40,953 nucleotides of DNA from Niallia sp. NCCP-28 (GTDB lineage Bacteria; Bacillota; Bacilli; Bacillales; Cytobacillaceae): NCBI RefSeq assembly GCF_023168165.1, contig NZ_BQYJ01000018.1, forward strand, positions 1 to 40,953, given 5' to 3'. Within the stretch, counting starts at the first letter, position 1; each line of letters starts with the position of its first letter. The position numbers were made by a program, and so were the translations under genes. The notes beneath the pieces are model-generated. The model was not told the DNA's origin and searched no databases. It saw nothing but the letters and a program-made list of their open reading frames with translations. Shown here piece after piece: positions 24,029 to 33,178 of the stretch.

Positions 24029-24949
24029 ATGACGCTCCAACAATTTCGATATATTGTGGAAATTGCCAAGCATAACTCTATCAGTAAAGCTGCAGCTGCA
24101 CTTTACGTGACACAGCCTAGTATAAGCAAAGCAGTGCGTGATCTGGAAGCTGAGTTAGGAATTACGATTCTAGATAGAACGAACAAAGGGGTAGTCTTCA
24201 CAAAAGATGGCACGGAATTATTATTTTACGCAAAAATGCTATTAGAACAAATGGAGTCTGTTGTCCATCATTTTAATAAAGAGAAAACAACAGAAATAAC
24301 AAAGTTTTCTATTTCATCTCAACATTACGGCTTTGCTATAGAGGCTGTTGCAAATGTAATGGATCATTTTGCCGAGCGAAAATATGAGCTGGCTATTCGG
24401 GAAGGGAAGACAATGGATGTAATTGATGATGTGTATGCAAGCAGAAGTATCCTTGGAATTTTATCTCTGACTGATTTAAATAAACATTTTTTTGAGCGTT
24501 ATTTCACCTCAAAGTTACTAACGTTTGCTCCTCTTGCTTCATTAAAGCAGCATGTCTTTCTACGAAAAGAGCATCCATTGGCTCATCTTGAATGCATTAC
24601 CTTGGAGCAGTTAAGGGACTATCCTTATCTGACCTACCAGCAAGACGATATGTTGCTGCATTTTGCAGAGGAAGCCCTCAATGTAGATAATATCGCAAAA
24701 GTAGTCTATCTCAAAGATAGAGGGGCCATGAATAACCTCCTGTCCAATACAAATAGCTATAATTTAGGAACAGGCTGTATCGTGAATAATTACATGGACT
24801 CCAATATCATCTCGATTCCGTTGGTAGGAGGCAATATGATTCAAGTAGGTTTGGTGAAACGGAATGATGTGATTTTGCCAGAAGAGCTTCTAGTATATGT
24901 TGATTTTTTGCAAATATCGTTAGGGAAATCTATACCTAATGAAAAATAA
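24029..24949 (+). CDS. LysR-family transcriptional regulator
   Basis: The 306-residue protein has an N-terminal LysR winged helix-turn-helix (about residues 1-60, ISKAAAALYVTQPSISKAVRDLEAELG). A linker helix and a substrate-binding-type effector domain (about 90-300) follow, close in size to the family standard. It is divergent from the GNAT-rarD operon with a dyad between them, so it probably activates that operon and represses itself. The effector is unknown. AAGGGATGG precedes the ATG. The gene looks intact, although both putative targets carry frameshifts. Confidence 0.9.
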   Translation: MTLQQFRYIVEIAKHNSISKAAAALYVTQPSISKAVRDLEAELGITILDRTNKGVVFTKDGTELLFYAKMLLEQMESVVHHFNKEKTTEITKFSISSQHYGFAIEAVANVMDHFAERKYELAIREGKTMDVIDDVYASRSILGILSLTDLNKHFFERYFTSKLLTFAPLASLKQHVFLRKEHPLAHLECITLEQLRDYPYLTYQQDDMLLHFAEEALNVDNIAKVVYLKDRGAMNNLLSNTNSYNLGTGCIVNNYMDSNIISIPLVGGNMIQVGLVKRNDVILPEELLVYVDFLQISLGKSIPNEK

Positions 24950-25146
24950 AGAAAGAATCTTGTTTCCTCTATGTCCAAAATAATAAGGGAGAACAAGGTT
25001 AAATAATCTATTGATCTAGCTAACAAAAGCACTTATTCATTATGTGACAAACATAGTAGGTTAACTTAAGAAGGAATGACAAGGAAGTTCTACTTCAGTA
25101 GGTTATTTGAACAAATAGTTATAATAATAAGTTTAAAATCTACAAG

Positions 25147-25186
25147 AAAAAGGACAATACCGAAATGAAGGTATTATCCTTTTTCT
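25147..25186. terminator. Bidirectional terminator
   Basis: AAAAAGGACAATACC (25147-25161) pairs with GGTATTATCCTTTTT (25170-25184) with one mismatch and an 8-nt loop. It lies between the LysR gene and the convergent EamA fragment. Confidence 0.8.
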
Positions 25187-25219
25187 TTCTCTTAAATAGT
25201 ACAATAGAGAAAGTCCTTT

Positions 25220-25405
25220 TTATTTCTTTCCACGTATTTTGCGGAACCTCATTTCACTAACAAAGGTAGAGCCTAATAAAAGAATTCCACCTATGATTTG
25301 TAATAATGTGAATTGCTCTTGTAAAAGTAACCCAGAGATTAAAATAGCTACAAATGGGTCAACATAACTCAACATAGCTATGCTCTGACCTTTTAATTTT
25401 TCCAT
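25220..25405 (-). pseudogene. C-terminal fragment of an EamA/DMT transporter
   Basis: Sixty-one codons encode the last part of an EamA domain: KGQSIAMLSYVDPFVAILIS, LLLQEQFTLLQIIGGILLLG and a basic tail, like the final two transmembrane helices of a roughly 300-residue drug/metabolite transporter. The 5' four-fifths are missing. The homology appears to end near 25405, where the MocR fragment begins on the opposite strand. An ATG exists at 25405 but no ribosome site precedes it. Confidence 0.7.
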
Positions 25406-26456
25406 ACCAGATAATAATTCTTTCGAACCACTGCTTCTCCAACTTAAGAGTATGCTGCAAGAAACAGATTACGAAAAATGGTTTGGTTATGGTAGAGCAG
25501 GAGAGAGCCTTTGGCAAAAAGATGCTGCTATAAAGCTAATCAGAAGAGGTGGGTTAGAAACAACAGTTGATCACATCTTATTTGCAAATGGGGGTCAAAA
25601 TGCAATTGCCGCTACATTGGCGAGTCTTTGTAAGCCTGGAGATCGCATAGGTGTAGATCATCATACATATCCAGGCTTGAAAACGGTCGCATCAATGCTT
25701 AGTGTGCAAATAGTACCGATAAAATCAGAGAACGATCAAATGAGCCCAACAGCCTTTGTAGATGCATGTAAAAATGATAATATTAAAGGCATTTACTTAA
25801 TCCCGGATTATCATAATCCAACGGCTTCATTTATGTCTGTTGAGAATCGAAAAAAGATTGCAGCAATCGCCAAAAAGTATAACCAGTTCGTTATTGAGGA
25901 TGCATCATATCATCTACTCAACAAAAAGTCACTTCCAGCGGTAGCATCCTTTGCACCAGAGCAGGTAATCTATATTGCGAGTTTATCAAAATCATTAGCT
26001 CCAGGACTGCGACTAGCATATGTCGCAGTCCCGATCCAATTTAAGGAGCAAATTTTCAAGGCGCTTTATAATATAAATATAACAGTTTCTCCGCTATTGG
26101 CAGAACTGACAGCACGATTGATTTTTTCTAATCAATTTGAAGAATTAATTGAGAGTCACCGGAAACAAAACATGCGAAGAAATCAAATCGCAGATAAATA
26201 TTTGTCAGGCTATACTTGCTTAGGTGATGAGACGGGAATCTTTCGTTGGTTGCTATTACCAGGCGAGATTACAGGTGCTGAATTTGAAACGTTAGCTGCA
26301 CAGCAGGGGGTACAAGTGTATGCTGCTGAACGTTTTGTGGTTGGAAATAGCTGTCCAGAAAGAGCAGTAAGAATTTCTGTATGTGCGCCGAAAACACTAG
26401 AAGAACTAGAGAGGGGATTAATAAGCCTTAAACATTTGCTAGACACCCTTACTTAA
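25404..26456 (+). pseudogene. MocR-type regulator lacking its DNA-binding domain
   Basis: The frame holds a nearly complete fold-type I aminotransferase domain, with the PLP-binding lysine in YIASLSKSLAPGLRLAY (residue 180 counted from the ATG at 25452), PDYHNPTASF and a normal C-terminus. In the intact MocR at 9535 the same lysine is residue 308, so about 128 residues, the whole GntR helix-turn-helix, are absent. Coding similarity continues upstream of the ATG to about 25404 (FEPLLLQLKS), so the 5' end was removed by a deletion, not lost by a new start. Without a DNA-binding domain it cannot regulate. A free aminotransferase activity is possible but unlikely, since no ribosome site is seen. 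Confidence 0.7.
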
Positions 26457-26463
26457 TATTGTT

Positions 26464-26498
26464 CGCCATACAATTATATTATTGTATGGTTTTTTTGT
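26464..26498 (+). terminator. Terminator after the MocR fragment
   Basis: CCATACAAT (26466-26474) pairs with ATTGTATGG (26481-26489), followed by a T-run. Confidence 0.85.
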
Positions 26499-26578
26499 GC
26501 GTGTTATGATGGCTTAAAATCTAGTTGACGATTTATTAGGTAGCATGGAACATTTTAAAGAAAGGCAGGTTAGATAAC

Positions 26579-27850
26579 GTGTTAGACGTTCAATCAGATC
26601 GCTTACAAAGCTACATAAATTCTTCAGAAAAACAAAAAGCATTATACAAGCGCACTTTATTTATTGTAAGCATTTCACAAATTTTTGGTGGTGCAGGTCT
26701 AGCTGCAGGAGTTACTGTGGGGGCGCTTCTTGCACAGCAAATGCTTGGTACAGATGCTTTTGCAGGATTACCTTCCGCTTTATTTACGTTAGGGTCAGCA
26801 GGCGCAGCTTTATTTGTAGGAAGACTTTCCCAACGTTATGGACGTCGTACAGGTTTGGCAGCTGGTTTTATCATTGGTGGACTTGGAGCAATAGGGGTTA
26901 TCATATCAGCAATTATAAATAGTATTGTCTTATTATTTATCTCTCTACTCATTTATGGTGCGGGGTCAGCAACAAATCTACAAGCCCGGTATGCTGGAAC
27001 GGACTTAGCAAATAATAAACAGCGGGCGAAAGCAATTAGTATTACAATGGTTTTTACCACTTTTGGTGCAGTTGCAGGACCAAATTTAGTAAATGTGATG
27101 GGTGACTTCGCTGTTTCAATTGGTGTACCTTCCCTTGCAGGTCCATTTATTTTAGCTGCAGCAGCCTATATTTTAGCAGGTGCTGCCCTTTTCGTAATGC
27201 TTCGTCCAGATCCATTAGTTATGGCAAGAAGCATCGAAGCTGCCAATCAAAAATCTAAAGATAAACATGAATTAGCAACAACAGAAAATAGAGAAAATAA
27301 AAGAGGGGTAATTGTTGGAGCAACCATCATGGTACTTACTCAAATTGTTATGGTAGCCATTATGACCATGACACCTGTTCACATGAGACATCATGGTCAT
27401 GGCTTGGGTGCTGTGGGACTAGTTATCGGTTTCCATATAGGCGCTATGTATCTACCCTCCCTCCTTACAGGTATCCTTGTGGATAAATTAGGGCGCGCTG
27501 TGATGGGAATTGCTTCTGGAATTACATTGCTTTTAGCAGGTTTAATATCAGCCTTTGCACCAGGAGATTCGATGGTTCTTCTAATAATTGCGCTTTGTTT
27601 ACTTGGATTAGGCTGGAATTTTGGTTTAATAAGTGGGACAGCCCTTATTGTAGATTCAACAGAAACTTCCACACGGGCAAAAACTCAAGGTACGGTTGAT
27701 GTTCTAATTGCCCTGTCAGGAGCTGCTGGCGGAGCCTTGTCTGGAATGGTTGTAGCTGGTTCTAGTTATCCAACTTTATCATTAGTAGGAGGAATTATGT
27801 CCTTACTATTAATTCCTGTGGTGATATGGGTTCGTGGAGGTAAAAAATAA
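26579..27850 (+). CDS. Major facilitator transporter
   Basis: The 423-residue protein is a 12-helix MFS transporter. The motif-A-like loop GRLSQRYGRRTG lies between helices 2 and 3, about residues 81-92. The central cytoplasmic loop (about 215-240) is charged, and a HMRHHGHG segment sits just after helix 7. The start is GTG at 26579 with AAAGGCAGG upstream; no in-frame ATG lies nearby. No regulator is adjacent. An unidentified export or uptake substrate is all that can be said; resemblance to drug-exporter MFS proteins is general only. Confidence 0.85.
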   Translation: MLDVQSDRLQSYINSSEKQKALYKRTLFIVSISQIFGGAGLAAGVTVGALLAQQMLGTDAFAGLPSALFTLGSAGAALFVGRLSQRYGRRTGLAAGFIIGGLGAIGVIISAIINSIVLLFISLLIYGAGSATNLQARYAGTDLANNKQRAKAISITMVFTTFGAVAGPNLVNVMGDFAVSIGVPSLAGPFILAAAAYILAGAALFVMLRPDPLVMARSIEAANQKSKDKHELATTENRENKRGVIVGATIMVLTQIVMVAIMTMTPVHMRHHGHGLGAVGLVIGFHIGAMYLPSLLTGILVDKLGRAVMGIASGITLLLAGLISAFAPGDSMVLLIIALCLLGLGWNFGLISGTALIVDSTETSTRAKTQGTVDVLIALSGAAGGALSGMVVAGSSYPTLSLVGGIMSLLLIPVVIWVRGGKK

Positions 27851-27866
27851 ACAGTTCGTATTTCTT

Positions 27867-28004
27867 TTATTGGAATAAAGATTGTTCAGTAGAAGCAGCC
27901 GTTTTTTTACTATAGGGGTAGCGTTCCTGTGATAAAGGAGCTATATAAAGGTCTCTCTCCCCTAATAAATCTATTGGTTCCAATTTGGGGAGTTCTTCTT
28001 TCAT
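27867..28004 (-). CDS. Possible 45-residue small protein
   Basis: On the minus strand an ATG at 28004 opens 45 codons: MKEELPKLEPIDLLGERD, then YIAPLSQERYPYSKKTAAS and a short tail. The composition is protein-like (proline, charged and aromatic residues). No clear ribosome site precedes it and no family is recognised, so it may be a fragment of a longer lost gene. It is convergent with the MFS gene and ends 16 nt from it. This is the only candidate gene in the 624-bp gap to the dus gene. Confidence 0.3.
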   Translation of the reverse strand: MKEELPKLEPIDLLGERDLYIAPLSQERYPYSKKTAASTEQSLFQ

Positions 28005-28376
28005 TATAGAGCGTTATGGTTTCATTTTATTAAAATAAATCTATTAATGGTGAAATTTAACTTTCTTTAGAATAATATGATGAAAAAACAATAGCTTGTT
28101 ATTTTCTATTAAATCTGTACTCTTTTATAATTGGTTAGAAACTTGAAAATATATGAAATATTTACTTGGAGAACTAACCATTTATTATATTGTTATAAAA
28201 AAGCGGTTTAATGATTAAGAAAATAAGAAAGGATATTTTAATTTTACGCATCCAATTTAAACTATCTATTTTTTTGTTTATAAAAGTACTATTTAGGACT
28301 GATTTTCGTTAAAATAAATATTGCAGATTGTCATAATAGTTTTTTACAAATTATAAATGTCCAAATGTACTTGTGT
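28005..28376. other. AT-rich intergenic region
   Basis: No open frame with family similarity, RNA gene or strong hairpin is visible on either strand. Confidence 0.4.
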
Positions 28377-28406
28377 TTGATAATAAGTTATTAAGCATGA
28401 TATAAG
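28377..28406 (+). promoter_or_regulatory. Possible promoter of the dus gene
   Basis: TTGATA, an 18-bp spacer and TATAAG lie 90 nt before the chosen start. Confidence 0.4.
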
Positions 28407-28495
28407 TTAAGTGTAAAAGAAGTGGAACATTTGGCTTTATATTTTTTGACTGAAAGTTTGAAGTTGTATCCATAGTGAAAGGATTTGAGTTTGAA

Positions 28496-29452
28496 ATGAT
28501 AGATAATTTTTGGCGTGATTTACCACGACCATTTTTTGTACTTGCCCCAATGGAAGATGTAACAGATGTTGTTTTTCGTCACGTAGTAAGTGAAGCCGGT
28601 CGACCGGATGTATTTTTTACAGAGTTTACAAACTCGGATAGCTATTGTCATCCAGAGGGCATGAAAAGTGTGCGTGGCCGTTTGATTTTTACAGAAGATG
28701 AACAGCCAATGGTGGCACATATTTGGGGAGATAATCCTGAATATTTCCGTCAAATGAGTATTGGCATGGCAGAGTTAGGATTTAAAGGCATCGATATTAA
28801 TATGGGCTGCCCTGTACCAAATGTGGCATCGAGAGGGAAAGGTAGTGGCCTTATTCTGCGTCCAGACGTGGCGGCAAAACTTATTCAAGCAGCAAAAGCG
28901 GGCGGACTGCCTGTCAGCGTGAAAACTCGACTTGGCTATAAGGAGGTTGAGGAGTGGAAGGAGTGGCTAAAGCATATTCTAAAACAGGATATTGCGAACC
29001 TTTCTATTCATTTACGTACAAGAGAGGAAATGAGCCAAGTCGATGCGCATTGGGAGCTAATTCCGGAAATCAAAAAATTACGTGACCGTATCGCACCAAA
29101 TACGCTGCTAACAATCAATGGAGACATTCCTGACCGTCAAACTGGGCTGCAGCTTGCTGAACAATATGGTATTGATGGTGTTATGATCGGGCGAGGCATT
29201 TTTAAAAATCCTTTTGCTTTTGAAAAAGAGCCAAAAGAGCATAGCAGTAAAGAATACCTTGATCTTTTAAGACTGCAGCTTGATCTTCAAGATCAATATG
29301 CGGAAGCACTGCCACGTTCAATCACAGGGCTTCATCGCTTTTTCAAAATTTATGTCAAAGGGTTCCATGGAGCTGGTGAATTAAGAAATCAATTAATGAA
29401 CACGAAATCAACAGATGAAGCGCGTGCATTGCTTGATAACTTTGGAAAATAA
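28496..29452 (+). CDS. dus: tRNA-dihydrouridine synthase
   Basis: I take the ATG at 28496 (318 residues) with AAAGGA 12 nt upstream; a GTG at 28475 in frame has no ribosome site. The protein is a flavin-dependent Dus enzyme: [12 protein letters not shown] at the FMN site, the catalytic cysteine C105 in [17 protein letters not shown], and [12 protein letters not shown] and [15 protein letters not shown] at the phosphate-binding end of the barrel. A C-terminal helical tRNA-binding domain ([13 protein letters not shown]) follows. It reduces specific uridines in tRNA. It belongs to a DusC-like or diverged branch rather than being an obvious DusB; the target position is unknown. It stands alone. 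Confidence 0.93.
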   Translation: MIDNFWRDLPRPFFVLAPMEDVTDVVFRHVVSEAGRPDVFFTEFTNSDSYCHPEGMKSVRGRLIFTEDEQPMVAHIWGDNPEYFRQMSIGMAELGFKGIDINMGCPVPNVASRGKGSGLILRPDVAAKLIQAAKAGGLPVSVKTRLGYKEVEEWKEWLKHILKQDIANLSIHLRTREEMSQVDAHWELIPEIKKLRDRIAPNTLLTINGDIPDRQTGLQLAEQYGIDGVMIGRGIFKNPFAFEKEPKEHSSKEYLDLLRLQLDLQDQYAEALPRSITGLHRFFKIYVKGFHGAGELRNQLMNTKSTDEARALLDNFGK

Positions 29453-29527
29453 TGTTGATGGGAACGGGGCAGTGAAATAAGGTAACGCCTAAAAAGTTAG
29501 AGAAAAAATGAATCATATTGATATTAT

Positions 29528-29874
29528 CCCCTATAAGTAGACAGTGTAAAAAGGCTACAGGAAATTGTAGATGGTACACTACTACTTATAGGGGGTTTTA
29601 TTATGTCTAGAAAAATAATAGTTATTCCGATGAGTTAACATTACAAGCCGTGCGAAGTTATCTAGATGGAGAAGGAAGTTATGTGACACTAACTAAACAA
29701 TATGGTTTAAAGAGTAAAAATTGGGTGAAATGGTACAAAGAGAATGGCACGGTCTATTCAACAAATAAAGGAAAGAATGGTCGGGGCAGAAAAGGAATCC
29801 CTAATCCAATGAAGAGAAAGAAAACTCATTTTAACAGTGTAGAAGAAGAACGAGATTATTTAAAACAATTGTAA
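29528..29874 (+). mobile_element. IS3-family (IS150-like) left-end remnant with decayed orfA
   Basis: Three nested stems form one hairpin: 29528-29540 with 29582-29594, 29543-29548 with 29575-29580, and 29555-29559 with 29566-29570. The start ATG of orfA follows at 29603. One A is missing a few codons in. The restored frame reads SYSDELTLQAVRSYLDGEGS, the QYGLKSKNWVKWYKENG helix-turn-helix typical of IS3 orfA, and EEERDYLKQL. A stop then comes where orfA normally continues and orfB should follow. No orfB catalytic domain or right end is present, so the element is dead. Confidence 0.75.
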
Positions 29875-30060
29875 TTTTACCTGAAGGAACAAATAAACCG
29901 CTATTATCTGACCTTCAAAAAAGAACTAAAGAAGATGCGTTATTGTTTATGAAGAATAAATGGTTAATTGCTCATCCTGAAAGAGAGCAATTAATTAATA
30001 AAGGTGCACATCCAGGTATAAAAGGAGAAAATATTAAGGTTAATATAGCGAGGATGTCAA
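29875..30060 (+). pseudogene. Coding-like remnant next to the IS
   Basis: An open plus-strand frame, shifted relative to orfA, reads like a protein (KPLLSDLQKRTKEDALLFMK, then WLIAHPEREQLINKGAHPG). It runs on through the promoter region to a stop at 30126-30128. It has no start codon with a ribosome site. The HPEREQ and GAHPG parts vaguely recall IucA/IucC siderophore synthetases, which would suit the iron genes next door, but I cannot assign a family. Confidence 0.3.
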
Positions 30061-30083
30061 TAGATAAAAAATCATTAATCATA

Positions 30084-30166
30084 TTGTTATTTAACAAAAG
30101 CCTCGATATAATATCTATGGAACAATAATGATAATGATTATCATTATTGTTCCATAGATATTATAT
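30084..30166 (+). promoter_or_regulatory. Iron-regulated promoter with Fur box in a 61-bp perfect palindrome
   Basis: TTGTTA (30084-30089), a 17-bp spacer and TATAAT (30107-30112) form the promoter. A perfect Fur 7-1-7 box, TGATAATGATTATCA, lies at 30129-30143. It is the centre of a perfect palindrome at 30106-30166, with 30-bp arms around the single base G30136, which begins inside the -10. Fur-iron would block this promoter when iron is sufficient. Confidence 0.85.
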
Positions 30167-30239
30167 AAATTATATAGATAAAAAGGCATCTATTATATAT
30201 GGTTTACTCTTTATTTATCTTGATTAGGAGGCACGTTAA

Positions 30240-31871
30240 TTGAACAACTCAGATAACTTTGAATGTTTTTTAAAAGATACTCTACTAGAAATACTAGAAA
30301 TAAAAGAACTTTCAAATTCTATAAACTACTATCCTAATCCCCATATCGTAAATAACCACACTTTATTTTATTTTACTAAGGGAAAAGCTGATGTAATAAT
30401 TAATGAAAAATCTTTTCATTTAACTCGAACTTCTATATTTTTGTTAACTCCAGGGATGAAGTTCAATATCAAAAATTCAACAAATTATCCAATGCAGATT
30501 TATTGTCTCGAGTTTAATATTTTTCGAATAAAAGAACAGTCTCTATCTCATCGATTATTTGAAAAAGATTTATCGTTTCCTATTAGTGGGCTTATTAACT
30601 ATTTTAATCAACGTTCGCAACGTTTATTTAAGCTTCTTATTTTGGAATATCAAAAAGATGAAAGTAAGAAAAAGTATCAGTACGAGAGTTATCTCCGTGA
30701 GTTATTAGAAAATGTGCTCTATGAATGTAGCATGCCAGTTCAAGGAACCCCCGAAGATATTTTTTCGTTTATCAGTAGTTATATACAAAATAATTTTCAT
30801 AAAAACAATATTAAATTAGAAAAGCTAGCAGCAATTTCGGGATTACATCCGACATATTTTTCCCAGCTTTTTAAATCAAAAATGAATAAAAGTCCTATAG
30901 ATTTCTTAAATCAAGTGAGAATGAATAAGGCAAAAGAGCTATTAATTAATTCAAATCAAACAGTACGTGAAATTGCTCACCAGGTTGGATATCAAGATGA
31001 ATTTTATTTTAGCCGTCGGTTTAAAAAAAATAGTGGATATGCACCTACTTTATATAAAAAAAGAAAAAAAGTCCAAAATATTATTTCTCTTTCATTTCCA
31101 TATACTGAACACTTATTTGCGTTAGATATTGTGCCTGTAGCTGGCCAAATTCATCCTTCATTGCCTAATATGCCAAATCCATTGTCTTTGCCATATCATG
31201 GTGCTGATCCATGGGGAATCAAAAGGCAGGTTTTTGTTGAATCAAAACCTGACTTAATTTTATGTAAAGAAAATGTAGTTAAGCAAGCCAGAGAAAATAT
31301 TGGAGACATTGCTCCTATCATTCCAATTAGTTGGACACATAAAGATATGATAGGACATTTGAAAGAAATTGCTGAAATTGTTGATAAAAACTCTACTGCA
31401 AAAAATTGGATTGATCTTCATGAAAAAAAAGTAGAAGACGCTTATAAAACTATAAAAAGTAGAATATCTGAGGCTACTGTAACTGTTTGTCAATTTGTTC
31501 AAAATGGATTTCGTATTTACGGAACTCGGAATATAGGTCATGTCTTTTACCGTTCTTTACAATTCTCTCCTTCAGAGCGCCTGCAAATGGAGATTGATAA
31601 AAAAAATGTAAATAAAACGTTTAATTGGATGATGATACCAACTAATCAATTAATTCAGTACGATTCAGATTTTCTTTTTGTTGTCGTTAAATCACTAGAT
31701 GAAGAAAGAGCGGTCAGAGAATTGTTTGACACCAATCCGTCTCTACTTAGATTCTCTGCCATTAAGCAAAAAAGATACTATTTTTTAAAATGGGAAGATT
31801 GGATGGTTTATGCTCCAATTTCTATCAATAGGCAATTAGACCAAGCAGTTTCTCTATTTTCCAAATTATAG
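30240..31871 (+). CDS. Btr-like regulator: AraC DNA-binding domain fused to siderophore-binding domain
   Basis: The 543-residue protein has an N-terminal cupin-like region (about 1-100) and an AraC helix-turn-helix pair (about 175-275, IKLEKLAAISGLHPTYFSQLF and TVREIAHQVGYQDEFYFSRRF). A C-terminal domain resembling iron-siderophore substrate-binding proteins (about 283-540, HLFALDIVPVAGQ, KPDLILCKENV) follows. This is the layout of Bacillus subtilis Btr, which binds bacillibactin and activates the feu uptake genes. The start is TTG at 30240 with AGGAGG 8 nt upstream. It is Fur-controlled by the palindromic promoter and collinear with two FecCD permeases and a binding lipoprotein, its probable targets. 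The siderophore is unknown. Confidence 0.88.
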   Translation: MNNSDNFECFLKDTLLEILEIKELSNSINYYPNPHIVNNHTLFYFTKGKADVIINEKSFHLTRTSIFLLTPGMKFNIKNSTNYPMQIYCLEFNIFRIKEQSLSHRLFEKDLSFPISGLINYFNQRSQRLFKLLILEYQKDESKKKYQYESYLRELLENVLYECSMPVQGTPEDIFSFISSYIQNNFHKNNIKLEKLAAISGLHPTYFSQLFKSKMNKSPIDFLNQVRMNKAKELLINSNQTVREIAHQVGYQDEFYFSRRFKKNSGYAPTLYKKRKKVQNIISLSFPYTEHLFALDIVPVAGQIHPSLPNMPNPLSLPYHGADPWGIKRQVFVESKPDLILCKENVVKQARENIGDIAPIIPISWTHKDMIGHLKEIAEIVDKNSTAKNWIDLHEKKVEDAYKTIKSRISEATVTVCQFVQNGFRIYGTRNIGHVFYRSLQFSPSERLQMEIDKKNVNKTFNWMMIPTNQLIQYDSDFLFVVVKSLDEERAVRELFDTNPSLLRFSAIKQKRYYFLKWEDWMVYAPISINRQLDQAVSLFSKL

Positions 31872-32134
31872 AGTTATTAATATGGTAATAATCCAGTATA
31901 TAAAATCTTAAATAATGACATGTACGTTTGTAAAAAGGCAATTTATAATAAATGATAATATTCAGCAAAATATTGATAAAAAAATATTAGCTGAAGTAAA
32001 TATATATTAACTTACGAAGAATTATTTGTTTGTTTTTATAGTAATATATTGCAAAGTTAGGTGATCATGGCGAAGTAGATTAATAAAATAATAAGTCAAA
32101 TATTAATAATATTTATTATTAGGAAGAATAAAGG
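31872..32134. promoter_or_regulatory. Regulatory gap before the siderophore permease genes
   Basis: This AT-rich 263-bp gap has no gene. It contains TGATAAT at 31953-31959, half of a Fur-type box, followed by related AATATT words, and an AT palindrome near 32103-32119. It is a plausible place for Btr-like activator and weaker Fur sites, but no clear promoter can be fixed. Confidence 0.35.
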
Positions 32135-33178
32135 ATGAATTTTACAATGTTACATAACTCCCGGCAAAAAAAATTGAAAAATCGTCTTAATATCTATCTA
32201 GTTATAAGTCTCTTTATTTTGACGATTTTTGGGGTAATGGTATCTATATTTTTTGCTGTAACATTTGGAGCAAAAGAAATTAATATCAATACGGTATGGG
32301 AGGCAATCTTTCATTATAATTCTAAATTGACTGAACAACAGATTATCCATACACTACGATTTCCACGTGTAATTGGAGCCGCAGTAGTTGGAGCGGCTTT
32401 TGCAGTTGCAGGATCTTTAATGCAGGGAATAACACGAAATCCTTTAGCTGACGCAGGAATTCTTGGAATTAATGCAGGAGCAATGTTTGTTGTAACAATA
32501 AGTTTTGCCTTTTTCCCAAGTATACCCTATTCGCTTTTAATGGTTTTTTCATTTATTGGAGCTGTATTAAGTACATTACTTATCTTTATGATTGGTTCAG
32601 CTGCTCCAGGAGGGCTAACGCCTATAAGGTTAACTATCTCAGGAGCTGTGATGGCAGCTCTCTTACATTCACTTAGTTCAGGGATAGCCATTTATTACGA
32701 CTTGAGTCAAGACTTAGCATTTTGGTATGCAGGTGGAGTGGCAGGGGTAAAATGGAGTCATTTGAAAGTATTAGTACCAGTTATTCTTATAACGATTATA
32801 TTGACAATGCTGTTAGGGCGTTCTGTTTCCATTCTTTCATTGGGAGAGGAGATTGCAGCTAATCTAGGAATACGAACAACTCGTGTAAGACTAATAGGAA
32901 TAGCAGCAGCAGTTCTTCTGGCAGGTGTTTCTGTCTCTGCGGTGGGCTCTATCGGATTTGTTGGTCTTGTCATTCCTCATATCTCAAGAAAACTTGTGGG
33001 AAGAAATTATCAGCTCATTATTCCGATGTCAGCATTATTGGGGGCGATTTTATTAGTTTTGGCTGATTTAGGTGCCAGAACGATAAATCCGCCTCGAGAA
33101 TTGGCTATCGGCATAATAGTAGCGCTTATTGGGGTTCCTTTTTTCCTCTATATTGCTCGCAAGGGGAGGGATTTATAG
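32135..33178 (+). CDS. Iron-siderophore ABC transporter permease (FecCD/FeuB type)
   Basis: The 347-residue protein is a FecCD-family permease with about nine or ten transmembrane helices. Conserved family stretches are RFPRVIGAAVVGAAFAVAG, MQGITRNPLADAGILGINAG, and near the end GSIGFVGLVIPHISRKLVGR, which holds the loop contacting the ATPase. AGGAAG lies 8 nt before the ATG. Its stop is immediately followed by the start of a second permease gene; the two should form a heterodimer in the membrane. It imports ferric siderophore delivered by the lipoprotein at 34218. No ATPase gene is adjacent. Confidence 0.92.
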   Translation: MNFTMLHNSRQKKLKNRLNIYLVISLFILTIFGVMVSIFFAVTFGAKEININTVWEAIFHYNSKLTEQQIIHTLRFPRVIGAAVVGAAFAVAGSLMQGITRNPLADAGILGINAGAMFVVTISFAFFPSIPYSLLMVFSFIGAVLSTLLIFMIGSAAPGGLTPIRLTISGAVMAALLHSLSSGIAIYYDLSQDLAFWYAGGVAGVKWSHLKVLVPVILITIILTMLLGRSVSILSLGEEIAANLGIRTTRVRLIGIAAAVLLAGVSVSAVGSIGFVGLVIPHISRKLVGRNYQLIIPMSALLGAILLVLADLGARTINPPRELAIGIIVALIGVPFFLYIARKGRDL

